A DNA stretch of 64,000 nucleotides from Nocardiopsis terrae (GTDB lineage: Bacteria > Actinomycetota > Actinomycetes > Streptosporangiales > Streptosporangiaceae): contig NZ_BMXJ01000002.1 of NCBI RefSeq assembly GCF_014651695.1, positions 682,001 through 746,000 on the forward strand, given 5' to 3'. The notes beneath the pieces are model-generated. The model had not been told where the DNA came from. It searched no databases and was given only the letters and a program-made list of their open reading frames with translations. This document shows, one piece after another, positions 1-10,641 of the stretch. Position numbers and translations under genes: made by a program. Positions within the stretch are counted from its first letter, which is position 1. The number at the start of each line of letters is the position of its first letter.

Positions 1-1536
1 GGCGGTCGGTGCGGGGGCCATGGTCGGCGGCAGGTACACCAGCCACCGGGGGTCCACCGCGAAGCGGCTCATCACCTCCAGCGCGGCCATGGTGCTCTCG
101 GCGTCGGCGCGCACGGTGCCGTGGGCGGTCTCGACGAACAGCCCGGACCCCTGGTCGCCCAACCCGACGTCGTTGATGTCGATGACCTGGCCCGCGCCCC
201 CCTCGTCCCGCTCCGGCGGGTTGTCCACCAGCGGCCGGACCGGCTCGTACCAGGTGCGCTCGGCGTCCACGTCCACGATCTCCCGTTCGGGGTAGCGCAG
301 CGCGGTGAGCCTTCCGCCGAACACGCAGCCGGTGTCCAGGCAGATGGTCCGGTTGAGCCACTCGGCCCTGTTCGTGGGCACGTGCCCGTAGACCACCATC
401 GCCCTGCCCCGGTAGTCGCGGGCCCAGGGCAGCCGGACGGGGAGGCCGAACTCGTCGGTCTCGCCGGTGGTCTCGCCGTACAGGGCGAAGGAGCGCACCC
501 GGCCCGAGGCGCGGCCGTGGTACTCCTCCTTCAGCCCGGCGTGCGCCACCACCAGCCTGCCGCCGTCCAGCAGCAGGTGGCTGACGAGGCCGTCGCAGAA
601 GTCCAGCACCCGTGCGCGGAACTCCTCGCTCTCCCGGCCCAGCTGTTCCACGGTCTCGGCAAGACCGTGGGTCAGCCGGCCCTTGCCGCTCCTGAGGTAC
701 CGGACCAGCTTGTTCTCGTGGTTTCCGGGCACGCAGAGGGCGTCGCCGTCGGCGACCATGCCCATGACCAGGCGCAGCACCCCGGGGCTGTCCGGCCCCC
801 GGTCCACGAGGTCGCCGACGAACACGGCCGTGCGGCCCTGCGGGTGCCGGGCCCCGACCGGGCGGCCCTCGCCGTCGCGGCGCAGTTCGTAGCCGAGCTC
901 CGCCAGCAGGGACTCCAGTTCGGAGCGGCAGCCGTGGACGTCACCGACGATGTCGAAGGGCCCGGTGAGCTCGGTGCGGTCCGGCCAGGGGCGTTCCAGC
1001 TCGATGCGGACGGCGTCGATCTCCTCCTGCCCCCTGAGGACGTACACCCTGCGCACGCCCTCGCGGGCCATCCGCTTGATCCCGCCGGTGAGGTCGCGCC
1101 GCTGGCGGCGGATGACGTGGTCGCCGAAGTCGCGGTCGGGGCGGACGCGGTTGCGTTCGCGGGCCAGCGCCTCGGGCACGTCGAGCACGATCGCGGTGGT
1201 GAGGACGTTGTTGTCCTTGGCGATACGGATCAGGTGCTCACGCGCACCGCGCTGGACGTTGGTGGCGTCCACGACGGTGAGCAGCCCGCGCCGCAGCCGG
1301 ATGTCCACGATGGTGCCGAGCAGAGCGAAGGCGTCGGAGGTGGCGGTCTGGTCGTTCTCGTCGTCGCTGACCATGCCCCGGCAGAAGTCGGAGCCGATCA
1401 CCTGGGTGGGTTCGAAGTGCCTGGCGGCGAAGGTGGACTTGCCCGACCCGGAGACCCCGACCAACAGGACGAGTCCCATCCGGGGCACGCGGAGCACCCG
1501 GGGCTCGCGGGCGGCCTCGTCGTTCGACTCGTTCAC
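1..1536 (-). CDS. pnkp: Polynucleotide kinase-phosphatase Pnkp (C-terminus beyond window)
   Basis: This is the end-healing and sealing enzyme of the bacterial Pnkp/Hen1 RNA-repair system. The 512 codons present read from a GTG at 1536 to the window edge, and the 3' end is missing. Residues 27-35 (GVSGSGKST) are the P-loop of the 5'-kinase domain. About residues 185-265 carry the metallophosphatase motifs GDVHG, GDLVDRGP and GNHE. Known Pnkps are about 850 residues long, with an adenylyltransferase (ligase) domain last. The window therefore ends near the phosphatase/ligase junction, and the ligase cannot be checked here. The GTG overlaps the hen1 stop by 4 bases (GTGA), which implies translational coupling. 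The family assignment is firm from motif order and from the neighbouring partner gene. Confidence 0.93.
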   Translation of the reverse strand, partial: MNESNDEAAREPRVLRVPRMGLVLLVGVSGSGKSTFAARHFEPTQVIGSDFCRGMVSDDENDQTATSDAFALLGTIVDIRLRRGLLTVVDATNVQRGAREHLIRIAKDNNVLTTAIVLDVPEALARERNRVRPDRDFGDHVIRRQRRDLTGGIKRMAREGVRRVYVLRGQEEIDAVRIELERPWPDRTELTGPFDIVGDVHGCRSELESLLAELGYELRRDGEGRPVGARHPQGRTAVFVGDLVDRGPDSPGVLRLVMGMVADGDALCVPGNHENKLVRYLRSGKGRLTHGLAETVEQLGRESEEFRARVLDFCDGLVSHLLLDGGRLVVAHAGLKEEYHGRASGRVRSFALYGETTGETDEFGLPVRLPWARDYRGRAMVVYGHVPTNRAEWLNRTICLDTGCVFGGRLTALRYPEREIVDVDAERTWYEPVRPLVDNPPERDEGGAGQVIDINDVGLGDQGSGLFVETAHGTVRADAESTMAALEVMSRFAVDPRWLVYLPPTMAPAPTA

Positions 1537-3062
1537 TTGGTGAAGACTCCCATCTGGGTCGGGGCCCCGGTCTCGGGGTGTTCGGGGCCGACCGGCAGGC
1601 GGCGGACGGTGTAACCGTGTTCGGCGGCGACGCGGTCGGCCCAGGCGGCGAACTCGGCGCGGGTCCACTCGAAACGGTGGTCGGCGTGCCGGAACGCGCC
1701 CTCGGCCAGGCCCTCGTAGTGGCGGTTGTACTCGACGTTGGGTGTGGTGACCACGACGACGCGGGGGGCGGCGTCGCCGAAGACCACGTTCTCCATGGCG
1801 GGCAGCCGGGAGGGGTCGAGGTGTTCGACGACCTCCATGAGCACCGCCGCGTCGTGGCCGTGGAAGCGCCGGTCCCGGTAGACCACGGAGCCCAGCAGCA
1901 GTTCGGGGCGGGGCCGACGGGCCGACCGGTCGCCGGGGCGGGCGTCGTGGTCGGTGAACAGGCTCCGGTGCCGCCCGCCCCCGTCCGGGTGGCAGCCCTT
2001 GCAAAGCCTGCGGTGGGCGGCCTCCAGGCTGCCCGCGTGGACGTCCACCCCGGTGATCCGGTCCAGGGCGCGGACTCCGGCCAGCCGCTCCAGCAGTCTG
2101 CCGCCGCCGCAACCCAGGTCGATGACGCTGGTGGCCCGCTCGGCCTCCAGCACCGCCAGGACCGCGCCCGCGCGCTGCTCGGCCAGCGAGGGCTCGCGCT
2201 CCTCGACCGCCGGATCGCGCGGGACCGCCCCGACCGCCTCCGCCTCCTCGGCTTCGGTTTCGGGCTCGGCGCTCCGGTCGTCGGCCTCGGCCAGCCGGGC
2301 CATGGCGGTGCGCACGTAGCGGTCCCGGCGGGCGAGGTAGCGCCGGGCGATCCACCCCCGTTCGGGGTGCCCGACCAGCCAGCCCGCGCCCGCCCCGGTC
2401 CCGTCCTCGACCCCGTCGACCGGGGCGCCGCCCGCGCGCAGGAGCTTGTCGATCTCGGTGGAGTCCACCCAGTAGTGCTTGCTGCCGCCCTCCATCGCGG
2501 GCAGCAGCACGTACAGGTGGCTGAGCGCCTCGGACAGCCGCAGGGTCCCGGTCAGGGTGAGCGACAGGTGGTGCGAGTCGCCCCAGCCGGGCAGCCCCGG
2601 GTCGAGCGGGACCGGTTCGGCCCGGACCGTCCAGCCCAGCGGCTCGAAGAGCGCCCTGGCCTTCTCCGGGCCGGGGCGGCAGGGGACCGCGGGCAGGTGC
2701 AGGACCAGCGGGATGGGTGTGCCGGCCAGCTCGGGACGGCTCCGGCTCACGCCCCGGATCGCGGTCCGCAGGACCTTGCCCAGGGCCACCGTGAACAGGG
2801 AGGAGGAGGCGTAGGGCCGGTCGTTCACGTACTGCGCCAGGGCGAAGTCGGGTGTGCTCACCGACGTGCGCGTACGCAACAGCGCCTGCGGGTCCGTTTC
2901 GAGGAGGAGGGCCGCGGTGCAGCGCTCCTCGGTGGCCTCGGGGTAGAAGACGTGCGCCGTCCCGAAGGACTGCTCGAAGCTCTGCGCCTTGTCGGGGTGC
3001 TTGTGAAGCAGGTGTCCGAGGTCCGTCGCCGGCCGGGCTGTGGTGGTGATCGTCAGTAGCAC
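1533..3062 (-). CDS. hen1: 3'-terminal RNA ribose 2'-O-methyltransferase Hen1
   Basis: Hen1 methylates the 2'-OH at the 3' end of cleaved RNA, so that after ligation by Pnkp the repaired RNA resists recutting by ribotoxins. The N-terminal half (LLTITTTARPATDLG onward) is the ligase-activating part of bacterial Hen1. The C-terminal half is a Rossmann methyltransferase with VIDLGCGGGRLLERL as SAM site, the EVVEHL metal-binding motif, and HADHRFEWTRAEF, the Hen1 signature. I chose the GTG at 3062 (509 aa) because family members begin at this LLTITTTA segment. A GTG at 3119 would add 19 unconserved residues. Its stop overlaps the pnkp start. The pair lies directly downstream of a small membrane-protein gene with no toxin gene visible. 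Confidence 0.93.
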   Translation of the reverse strand: MLLTITTTARPATDLGHLLHKHPDKAQSFEQSFGTAHVFYPEATEERCTAALLLETDPQALLRTRTSVSTPDFALAQYVNDRPYASSSLFTVALGKVLRTAIRGVSRSRPELAGTPIPLVLHLPAVPCRPGPEKARALFEPLGWTVRAEPVPLDPGLPGWGDSHHLSLTLTGTLRLSEALSHLYVLLPAMEGGSKHYWVDSTEIDKLLRAGGAPVDGVEDGTGAGAGWLVGHPERGWIARRYLARRDRYVRTAMARLAEADDRSAEPETEAEEAEAVGAVPRDPAVEEREPSLAEQRAGAVLAVLEAERATSVIDLGCGGGRLLERLAGVRALDRITGVDVHAGSLEAAHRRLCKGCHPDGGGRHRSLFTDHDARPGDRSARRPRPELLLGSVVYRDRRFHGHDAAVLMEVVEHLDPSRLPAMENVVFGDAAPRVVVVTTPNVEYNRHYEGLAEGAFRHADHRFEWTRAEFAAWADRVAAEHGYTVRRLPVGPEHPETGAPTQMGVFTK

Positions 3063-3126
3063 CCGTGCATTGTGTCCGACCCCGCCCACGGCCGACCAGT
3101 GTTTTTCGGCCCGCGGCACGGACGTG

Positions 3127-3591
3127 TCAGGCCCGGGGATCGCTGCTGTCGTCCTCGGGGGAGACCGGGGGTGCGGCGCGGCGCCGGTGGAGGCTGCTGG
3201 TCACCAGGACCGGAAGGGTGACCGCGAGGGTCATGGCGAACAGGCCCAGGGTCCTGCCCCAGAGCGGGTGCTGCATGACCGGGTACTCGGTGAGGGGCAG
3301 GGCGGCGTAGACCAGGTACAGGGGGACGGAGAGCAGCGCGGTCGGCAGGGGGTGGGGCAGGCCGAGCAGCCTCAGCAGGAGCCACGCCAGGAGGGGTGCG
3401 GCGGTCAGTGTCACGAACACGGTGACGCGCAGCTCGTCGGCGTCGACCCCGAGCACCCCGGTGTCGGAGACCTCGACCACGAGTACGAGGTAGAACCAGG
3501 CGATCAGCAGGGACAGCAGGGTCGCCCCGGCCCCGGCCACGAGGCCGAGGAGGAGGGCTTGGCGGGGACTCACGGGGGGTGTGCGGCTCAT
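3127..3591 (-). CDS. Four-helix integral membrane protein, unknown function
   Basis: A 154-residue protein. Four hydrophobic segments can be seen (about residues 12-38, 56-75, 82-100 and 110-130), followed by a short charged tail ending SSDPRA. There are no catalytic motifs. It resembles small four-TM actinobacterial proteins of the DUF6069 type in layout, but I cannot confirm the family. It ends 64 bases before hen1 on the same strand, so it could share a transcript with the RNA-repair genes. The spacing is too wide to imply coupling. Function is not recognised. Confidence 0.7.
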   Translation of the reverse strand: MSRTPPVSPRQALLLGLVAGAGATLLSLLIAWFYLVLVVEVSDTGVLGVDADELRVTVFVTLTAAPLLAWLLLRLLGLPHPLPTALLSVPLYLVYAALPLTEYPVMQHPLWGRTLGLFAMTLAVTLPVLVTSSLHRRRAAPPVSPEDDSSDPRA

Positions 3592-3624
3592 GGGCCCATT
3601 CTTGCCGCATAGGCCGCGGCGCGC

Positions 3625-4677
3625 CTACCCGATCCCGGAACCGGTGCCGGTCCCCCGGTCCGCCCGCGGGTCCACCCCCAGTTCGGCCATGGCCAGGGCG
3701 GCCTCGGCGCGCGCGGATCCGAAGAAGGCCCACGGGATGTCGCAGACGTACCGGCCGACCGCCCCCAGGTGCCACCGGGCCAGGTCCTTCTCCCCCGCGC
3801 GGTGGAAGGCCCAGCCGAACAGGTGGTGGGCCTGGACGCCGCGCACGTGCGGCACGGCCGCGGACGCCCACCCCCGCGCGAGCGCGAACAGCTCCCGGAC
3901 CGCCTCCCCGTGCAGGCGGCCCAGGCTCATGGCGGCGATGTAGGCGCTGTTGCCCTCCCGCAGGAGCCTGCGCTGTTCGCCGCGCAGGTACTCGGCGTGT
4001 GCCAGGGCGAGGACGGCCGACAGCGGGCTGCCCTCGGGGGCGGTGTCGGCCGCCGCCCCGGCCGCGGCGAACATCTCCTCGGCCGAGCCCCCTCGGCTGG
4101 GTGCCAGGGAGCGCACCCGGGTCAGGTGCGCGGGGAAGTGGTGGGGCGCCCGCGCGGTCGCCTCGGTCCAGGCCCGTTCCCGTTCCTCCCGGTCGCCGAG
4201 CCCCATCGCCACCGTCTGGAGCGCTGCCCAGGGGGCGGCGTCGTCGGGGCGGCGCCGGGCGGCCTCCTCCAACGGGACCCGTGCCTCGTGCAGGGCGGCC
4301 TCGAAGGCCTTCCGGTCGGCCCGGGTGGTGTCGGCTCCTCCGGCGGGCGCGGCCACGGCCCGGGCGAGCAGGGCGTGGCCGAGCCACAGCATCGTGTCGG
4401 CGGGGTCGGCACCACCCTCCACCAGGGCTGCGACCTCGTCGGGGCGGTCGACGGCGGCCCGTCCCAGCGCCTCGGCCTGGTAGGCGCGGACCTCCGGGTC
4501 CTCCCGGGTCTCCACGAGCAGGGCCGCGCCCGCCTCCGCGTCGCCCCCGCGCACCGCCTCGCAGCCGGAGCGCAGCAGCGGGTCCGTCCCGTAGGAGGCG
4601 GAGACCAGCGCCGTCTCCAGGTCGGTGCCGCGCAGCACCCTCGCCGGGTTCCGTCCGAATCGCCACATGCCAGCCAT
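3625..4677 (-). CDS. Helical-repeat (TPR-like) protein, unknown function
   Basis: A 350-residue, Ala/Arg-rich, soluble and almost wholly alpha-helical protein. It begins MAGMWRFGRNPARVL and ends in a Gly/Thr-rich tail. Recurring helical hairpins with small and aromatic residues (for example LLVETREDPEVRAYQAEALG and RRPDDAAPWAALQ) look like degenerate TPR/Sel1-type repeats and suggest a protein-binding solenoid. Similar proteins of 300-350 residues starting M-MWR-G-N are common in actinomycetes and are annotated only as hypothetical or TPR-containing. There is no clear ribosome-binding site before the ATG at 4677. It is 33 bases upstream of the four-helix membrane gene and co-oriented. Confidence 0.75.
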   Translation of the reverse strand: MAGMWRFGRNPARVLRGTDLETALVSASYGTDPLLRSGCEAVRGGDAEAGAALLVETREDPEVRAYQAEALGRAAVDRPDEVAALVEGGADPADTMLWLGHALLARAVAAPAGGADTTRADRKAFEAALHEARVPLEEAARRRPDDAAPWAALQTVAMGLGDREERERAWTEATARAPHHFPAHLTRVRSLAPSRGGSAEEMFAAAGAAADTAPEGSPLSAVLALAHAEYLRGEQRRLLREGNSAYIAAMSLGRLHGEAVRELFALARGWASAAVPHVRGVQAHHLFGWAFHRAGEKDLARWHLGAVGRYVCDIPWAFFGSARAEAALAMAELGVDPRADRGTGTGSGIG

Positions 4678-4702
4678 GCCAGTGAGGTTATGGCATCCCG
4701 TG

Positions 4703-6421
4703 TCACCGGCCGACGTGGATGTCCGGGACGATCTCCGGAGCCCCGTGCTGGACGGCGTCGGCCTCCTGGTCGGTGTCCTGCTCCTGGGCGGCGCGTTCGG
4801 CCTCGATGCCCTTGCGGTAGTACTCCACCTCCCGCTCGATCTGCTCCCGGTCCCAGCCCAGGGGTTCGGCCATGAGCTCGGCCGCCTCCTCGGCCGCGGC
4901 GATGCCCCGGTCCCAGGTCTCGAAGGAGATCCGGGTGCGCCTGGACAGGACGTCCTCCAGGTGGCGGGCGCCCTCGGCCTCCACCGCGTAGACGACTTCG
5001 GCCCTCAGGTAGTCCTCGGCGCCTGCCAGGGGGCTGCCCAGATCGGACCGCTCCCTGATCAGGTCGAGCACGTCGTACACCGAGGAGCCGAACCGGCGCA
5101 GCAGGTGCGTGACCCGGGAGACGTGCAGTCCCGAGTCCCGGGCCAGCCGGTGCCGCTGGTTGTACAGCGCGGCGTACCCGTCAGCACCCACCAGGGGCAG
5201 CCTGGCGGTGACCGAGGAGGGGACCGCCCCGCCCAGCCCGTGCGCCACCGCGTCCACCGCGTCCTCGGCCATGACCCGGTAGGTGGTGTACTTGCCGCCC
5301 GCGATGAGGACCAGCCCGGGTACCGGGTGGGCGACCGTGTGTTCGCGCGAGAGCTTCGAGGTCTCCTCGGACTCACCCGTCAGCAGCGGCCGCAGCCCCG
5401 CGTAGACACCCTCCACGTCGTCGCGGGTCAGGGGCGTGCGCAGCACCCGGTTGACGTGGTCCAGGACGTAGTCGATGTCGGTCCGGCTCGCCGCCGGGTT
5501 CTCCTTGTCCAGGTCCCAGGGGGTGTCGGTGGTCCCGATGATCCAGTGGCGGCCCCATGGGATGACGAACAGCACGCTCTTCTCGGTCTGCAGGATCATC
5601 CCGGAGGAGGCCTGGATGCGGTCCCGCGGCACCACCAGGTGCACACCCTTGGAGGCGCTCACGTGGACCTGGCCGCGGCCGCCGACCATCTCCTGGATGT
5701 CGTCGGTCCACACCCCGGCGGCGTTCACCACCTGGCGGGCACGGATCTGTTTCGTCTCCCCGGTCTCCAGGTCGGCGGCGGCCGCACCGACCACGTGCTC
5801 GCCCTCGCGCAGGAACTCGACCGCCTGGACCCGGGAGGCGATCCGCGCCCCGAGCCCGGCGGCGGTGCGCAGGACCGTGGTGACGAAGCGGGCGTCGTCG
5901 ACCTGGCAGTCCCAGTACTGGATGGCCCCGGCCAGCGCACTGCGTTTGAGGGCGGGGAACACCTTGAGCGCCCCGGACCTGGACAGGTGCCGGTGCGCCG
6001 GGAGTCCCCGGTTGTTCCGCGAGGTCAGTGCCAGGGCGTCGTAGAGCGTGACCCCGGCGCCGATGTAGAACCTCTCCCAGTGGTGCTCGAACGGGAAGAG
6101 GAAGGGCACCGGGCGGACCAGGTGCGGGGCGATGGTGGTGAGCAGGAGCCCGCGTTCCTGGAGGGCCTCGCGAACGAGCTCGAAGTCGAACTGCTCCAGG
6201 TAGCGCAGTCCGCCGTGGATCAGTTTGCTGGACCGGCTGGAGGTGCCAGAAGCGAAGTCCCGCGCCTCGATCAGCCCCGTGGAGAGGCCGCGTGAGACCG
6301 CGTCCAGGGCGATGCCCGCCCCGACGATCCCACCGCCGACCACGAGGACGTCGAGTTCCTCGTCAGCCATCGCCGCGAGCGCCTCGGTGCGCCCCTTCGG
6401 CCCCAACCAGGTGGTCGCCAT
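4703..6421 (-). CDS. glpD: FAD-dependent glycerol-3-phosphate dehydrogenase
   Basis: Oxidises sn-glycerol 3-phosphate to dihydroxyacetone phosphate at the membrane and passes electrons to quinone. This is the entry of glycerol and lipid glycerol into glycolysis. The 572-residue length is typical. The FAD dinucleotide site VVGGGIVGAGIALD lies near residue 27. GTSSRSSKLIHGGLRYLEQ is the GlpD signature. GVWTDDIQ and the active-site region GGKYTTYR follow, then the C-terminal alpha-helical cap domain. The start is an ATG with GGAGG seven bases upstream. No glpF or glpK lies beside it, so it is a stand-alone gene here. Confidence 0.96.
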   Translation of the reverse strand: MATTWLGPKGRTEALAAMADEELDVLVVGGGIVGAGIALDAVSRGLSTGLIEARDFASGTSSRSSKLIHGGLRYLEQFDFELVREALQERGLLLTTIAPHLVRPVPFLFPFEHHWERFYIGAGVTLYDALALTSRNNRGLPAHRHLSRSGALKVFPALKRSALAGAIQYWDCQVDDARFVTTVLRTAAGLGARIASRVQAVEFLREGEHVVGAAAADLETGETKQIRARQVVNAAGVWTDDIQEMVGGRGQVHVSASKGVHLVVPRDRIQASSGMILQTEKSVLFVIPWGRHWIIGTTDTPWDLDKENPAASRTDIDYVLDHVNRVLRTPLTRDDVEGVYAGLRPLLTGESEETSKLSREHTVAHPVPGLVLIAGGKYTTYRVMAEDAVDAVAHGLGGAVPSSVTARLPLVGADGYAALYNQRHRLARDSGLHVSRVTHLLRRFGSSVYDVLDLIRERSDLGSPLAGAEDYLRAEVVYAVEAEGARHLEDVLSRRTRISFETWDRGIAAAEEAAELMAEPLGWDREQIEREVEYYRKGIEAERAAQEQDTDQEADAVQHGAPEIVPDIHVGR

Positions 6422-6593
6422 TGGTCGTCCTCCCTCTCGATCGGTGTCCCGGCGAGGCGCCTACCCGACCGGTGGGGCCTGAGCGTCCGCCGAACACGCC
6501 CTCAGGCTAACCGGGTGCCGGGGACGCCGGATGCCGCCACACGCGACACGACCGATTTACCTCCCCGTGCGCGGCGGCCGCGCGCGGCGGTGC

Positions 6594-7460
6594 TCAGGCG
6601 GCGCCGGCGTAGGCGTGCGCGTAGGCCAGGACGTCGCTGACGTAGGTGTCGGAACGGTTGTACGAGAGGACCGCCGACTCCCAGTCCTGCGCCGACGTCA
6701 GGTCCCGGCCGCTGGCGCACAGGTAGCGGGCGGCCGACAGTGCGGCGTCGTCGATGTTGTGCGGGTCCGGGGTCACGCCCTCCAGGGACTCCCCCCACTG
6801 CGCCCAGGTCCCGGGGATGAACTGCATCGGGCCGATCGCCCGGTCCCAGTCGGTGTCGCCGTCGAGCTCTCCGCTGTCGGTGTCCGGGATGGCCTGCGTG
6901 TTGTTGGTGCCGTCCAGCGGGATACCGATGACGTCCACGGTGGTGTTCCCGTCCGGGCCGAGCTCGCCGCCCGCGTAGGTGCCGTGGCGGGACTCCACGT
7001 AGCCGATCCCCGCGAGCGTGGGCCACGAGAACCGGCACTCGGGCTGGTCCGCGTCGAGCACCAGTTGGGCGCTGGCGTAGCCCTCCAGGGCCCGGCGCGG
7101 CACACCGGTGCTCTCCGAGACCCCGTCCAGCCACTCGTCGCTCGGCCGAAGCGCCGCGGAGGGCCGGGGCCGCTCGTCCGCTCCCACGACGGCCTCGTCG
7201 GGCTCCTCGTCCTCCCGGGGCGTCACCCCGCTCTGCTCGGGCGGGCCGGTGAGTTCCTCGTGCGCGGGGGTGGCGATCGTCCCGTCCGAGGGGACCCCCG
7301 CGGCGCTCGGCGGCGCCCAGTCGTTGAGCACGCTGGACACACGGCCCACCAGGACCACGACCCCGGTCGTCACCAGCAGGCACACGACCAGGGCCAGGCT
7401 GACCGCGATCGCCGGTCCGCGCCGACGGCGCCGGCTGGCACCGGACACGCTGTCACCCAT
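6594..7460 (-). CDS. Membrane-anchored lytic murein transglycosylase
   Basis: Cleaves peptidoglycan glycan strands during wall remodelling. The 288-residue protein has an Arg-rich N-terminus and one membrane segment (about residues 15-38) acting as signal anchor. A Pro/Glu-rich linker of about 60 residues follows, then an SLT-type lysozyme-fold domain. The catalytic Glu is in GYVESRHGTYAG, followed by GPMQFIPGTWAQWG and the YLCASGRDL..VLSYNRSDTYV segment usual for actinobacterial MltB-like enzymes. The ATG at 7460 is preferred because GGAGG stands five bases before it. A TTG 12 bases further up overlaps that site. Confidence 0.9.
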   Translation of the reverse strand: MGDSVSGASRRRRRGPAIAVSLALVVCLLVTTGVVVLVGRVSSVLNDWAPPSAAGVPSDGTIATPAHEELTGPPEQSGVTPREDEEPDEAVVGADERPRPSAALRPSDEWLDGVSESTGVPRRALEGYASAQLVLDADQPECRFSWPTLAGIGYVESRHGTYAGGELGPDGNTTVDVIGIPLDGTNNTQAIPDTDSGELDGDTDWDRAIGPMQFIPGTWAQWGESLEGVTPDPHNIDDAALSAARYLCASGRDLTSAQDWESAVLSYNRSDTYVSDVLAYAHAYAGAA

Positions 7461-7563
7461 GCAGTCCTCCAAGGGGAAGTCACTGTGAGATCACGGAAAG
7501 CAAAACACGCCCCATAGTGACACACCGCCGCCGAACGGTCGCCCCGGCCCGGGAGAACGCGAA

Positions 7564-7589
7564 GGGCGCCCCGGTCAACCGGGGCGCCC
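7564..7589 (-). terminator. Perfect 11-bp stem-loop after guaB3
   Basis: GGGCGCCCCGG, loop TCAA, then CCGGGGCGCCC form a perfect 11-bp hairpin about 57 bases past the guaB3 stop on the minus strand. There is no U-tract, as is usual for GC-rich actinobacterial terminators. Confidence 0.75.
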
Positions 7590-7646
7590 CAGGCGGTTCC
7601 CGCCCACGGGCCCGCGCGGGCGGGCGAAGGACCGGAGCCGACAGGC

Positions 7647-8762
7647 CTAGCGGTGCGGGTTCACCACGACCTCGACCCGCTGGAACTCCTTCAGGTCGGT
7701 GTAACCCGAGGTGGCCATGGTCCGGCGCAGCGCACCCATGAGGTTCATGGATCCGTCGCTGGTGGAGGCCGGACCGTGCAGGATCGACTTGAGGTCGCCG
7801 ATCGTGCCCACCCCGACGCGCTCCCCGCGCGGCAGTTCGCTGTGGTGGGCCTCGCTGCCCCAGTGGTAGCCGCGGCCGGGCGCCTCGACGGCGCGGGCCA
7901 GCGGCGAACCGACCATGACGGCGTCGGCCCCGCAGGCCAGGGCCTTGGCGATGTCGCCGCTGCCGGTCATGCCGCCGTCGGCGATGACGTGCACGTAGCG
8001 GCCGCCCGACTCGTCGAGGTAGTCGCGGCGGGCCGCGGCCACGTCACCGATGGCGCTGGCCATCGGGACGGCCACACCCAGCACGGAGCGGGTGGTGTGG
8101 CCGGAGCCGCCGCCGAACCCGACCAGCACACCGGCCGCACCGGTGCGCATCAGGTGCAGGGCCGCGGTGTAGGTGGCGCAACCGCCGACGACCACGGGCA
8201 CGTCGAGGTCGTAGATGAACTGCTTGAGGTTGAGCGGCTCGGCCCGCCCGGAGACGTGCTCGGCCGAGACGGTGGTACCGCGGATGACGAAGATGTCGAC
8301 GCCCGCGTCCACGACCGCCCTGTGGTACTGGGCGGTGCGCTGCGGTGACAGGCGGGCCGCCGTCACCAGGCCCGCGTCGCGGATCTCCTCGATCCGGCGG
8401 CCGATCAGCTCCTCCTGGATCGGCGCCGCGTAGATCTCCTGGAGCCGCTTGGTCGCGGCGACGTCGTCGAGTTCCCGGATCTCCTGGAGCAGCGGTTCGG
8501 GGTCCTCGTAGCGGGTCCACAGACCTTCGAGGTCCAGCACGCCGAGGCCGCCCTGCTCACCGACCGCGACGACGGTCTTCGGCGAGGCGACACTGTCCAT
8601 GGGGCTGACCACCAGGGGCGTCTCGAACCGGTAGGCGTCGATCTGCCAGGCGATCGACACCTCCTCCGGGTCGCGGGTCCGCCGGGCGGGCACGATCCCG
8701 ATCTCATCGAGTTCGTAGGCACGACGCCCGTTCTTGCCCAGCCCGATCTCCACCTGAGCCAA
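7647..8762 (-). CDS. guaB3: GuaB3-family IMP dehydrogenase-related protein
   Basis: A 371-residue (beta/alpha)8 protein related to IMP dehydrogenase and GMP reductase. It has the substrate phosphate-binding region IADGGMTGSGDIAKALACGADAVMVG, but no CBS pair. In the position of the IMPDH catalytic loop (GSICTTR in its neighbour) it reads GGGSGHTTR (residues 218-225), with no cysteine. Its reaction in actinobacteria is not established. The start is TTG at 8762, with an AGGGGA ribosome site nine bases upstream. It sits immediately downstream of guaB, the same order as guaB2-guaB3 in mycobacteria, and is closed by a strong hairpin. Confidence 0.9.
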   Translation of the reverse strand: MAQVEIGLGKNGRRAYELDEIGIVPARRTRDPEEVSIAWQIDAYRFETPLVVSPMDSVASPKTVVAVGEQGGLGVLDLEGLWTRYEDPEPLLQEIRELDDVAATKRLQEIYAAPIQEELIGRRIEEIRDAGLVTAARLSPQRTAQYHRAVVDAGVDIFVIRGTTVSAEHVSGRAEPLNLKQFIYDLDVPVVVGGCATYTAALHLMRTGAAGVLVGFGGGSGHTTRSVLGVAVPMASAIGDVAAARRDYLDESGGRYVHVIADGGMTGSGDIAKALACGADAVMVGSPLARAVEAPGRGYHWGSEAHHSELPRGERVGVGTIGDLKSILHGPASTSDGSMNLMGALRRTMATSGYTDLKEFQRVEVVVNPHR

Positions 8763-8873
8763 CTCTTCGATTCCCCTCTGACGTGCGGCGCCGGTCGGTC
8801 GACCGGCGCATGACCGCGGACGCGAGTCTATCGGCCCGCGGTCAACCCCGCGCAGAGGGCGGTCCGACGGCGT

Positions 8874-10495
<1,622 letters not shown>

Positions 10496-10641
10496 AAGGA
10501 CACGGGTTCGCGGCCTCGCCCCCGCCTCGCGGCCCCGGGGCGGGTCACCGCCAGGAGGACCACCGGGGATAGCGGCAGTAGCCGCGGGTCCGGGGCCGGT
10601 TGGGGCAGGGGCGCCGACCCGGGCGGGACGCGGCGCCGTGC

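Noticed and set aside
3053..4666. A 537-codon minus-strand frame over the TPR-like and membrane-protein genes
   Set aside because: An Arg/Pro/Gly-rich out-of-phase translation that spans two real genes in another frame.
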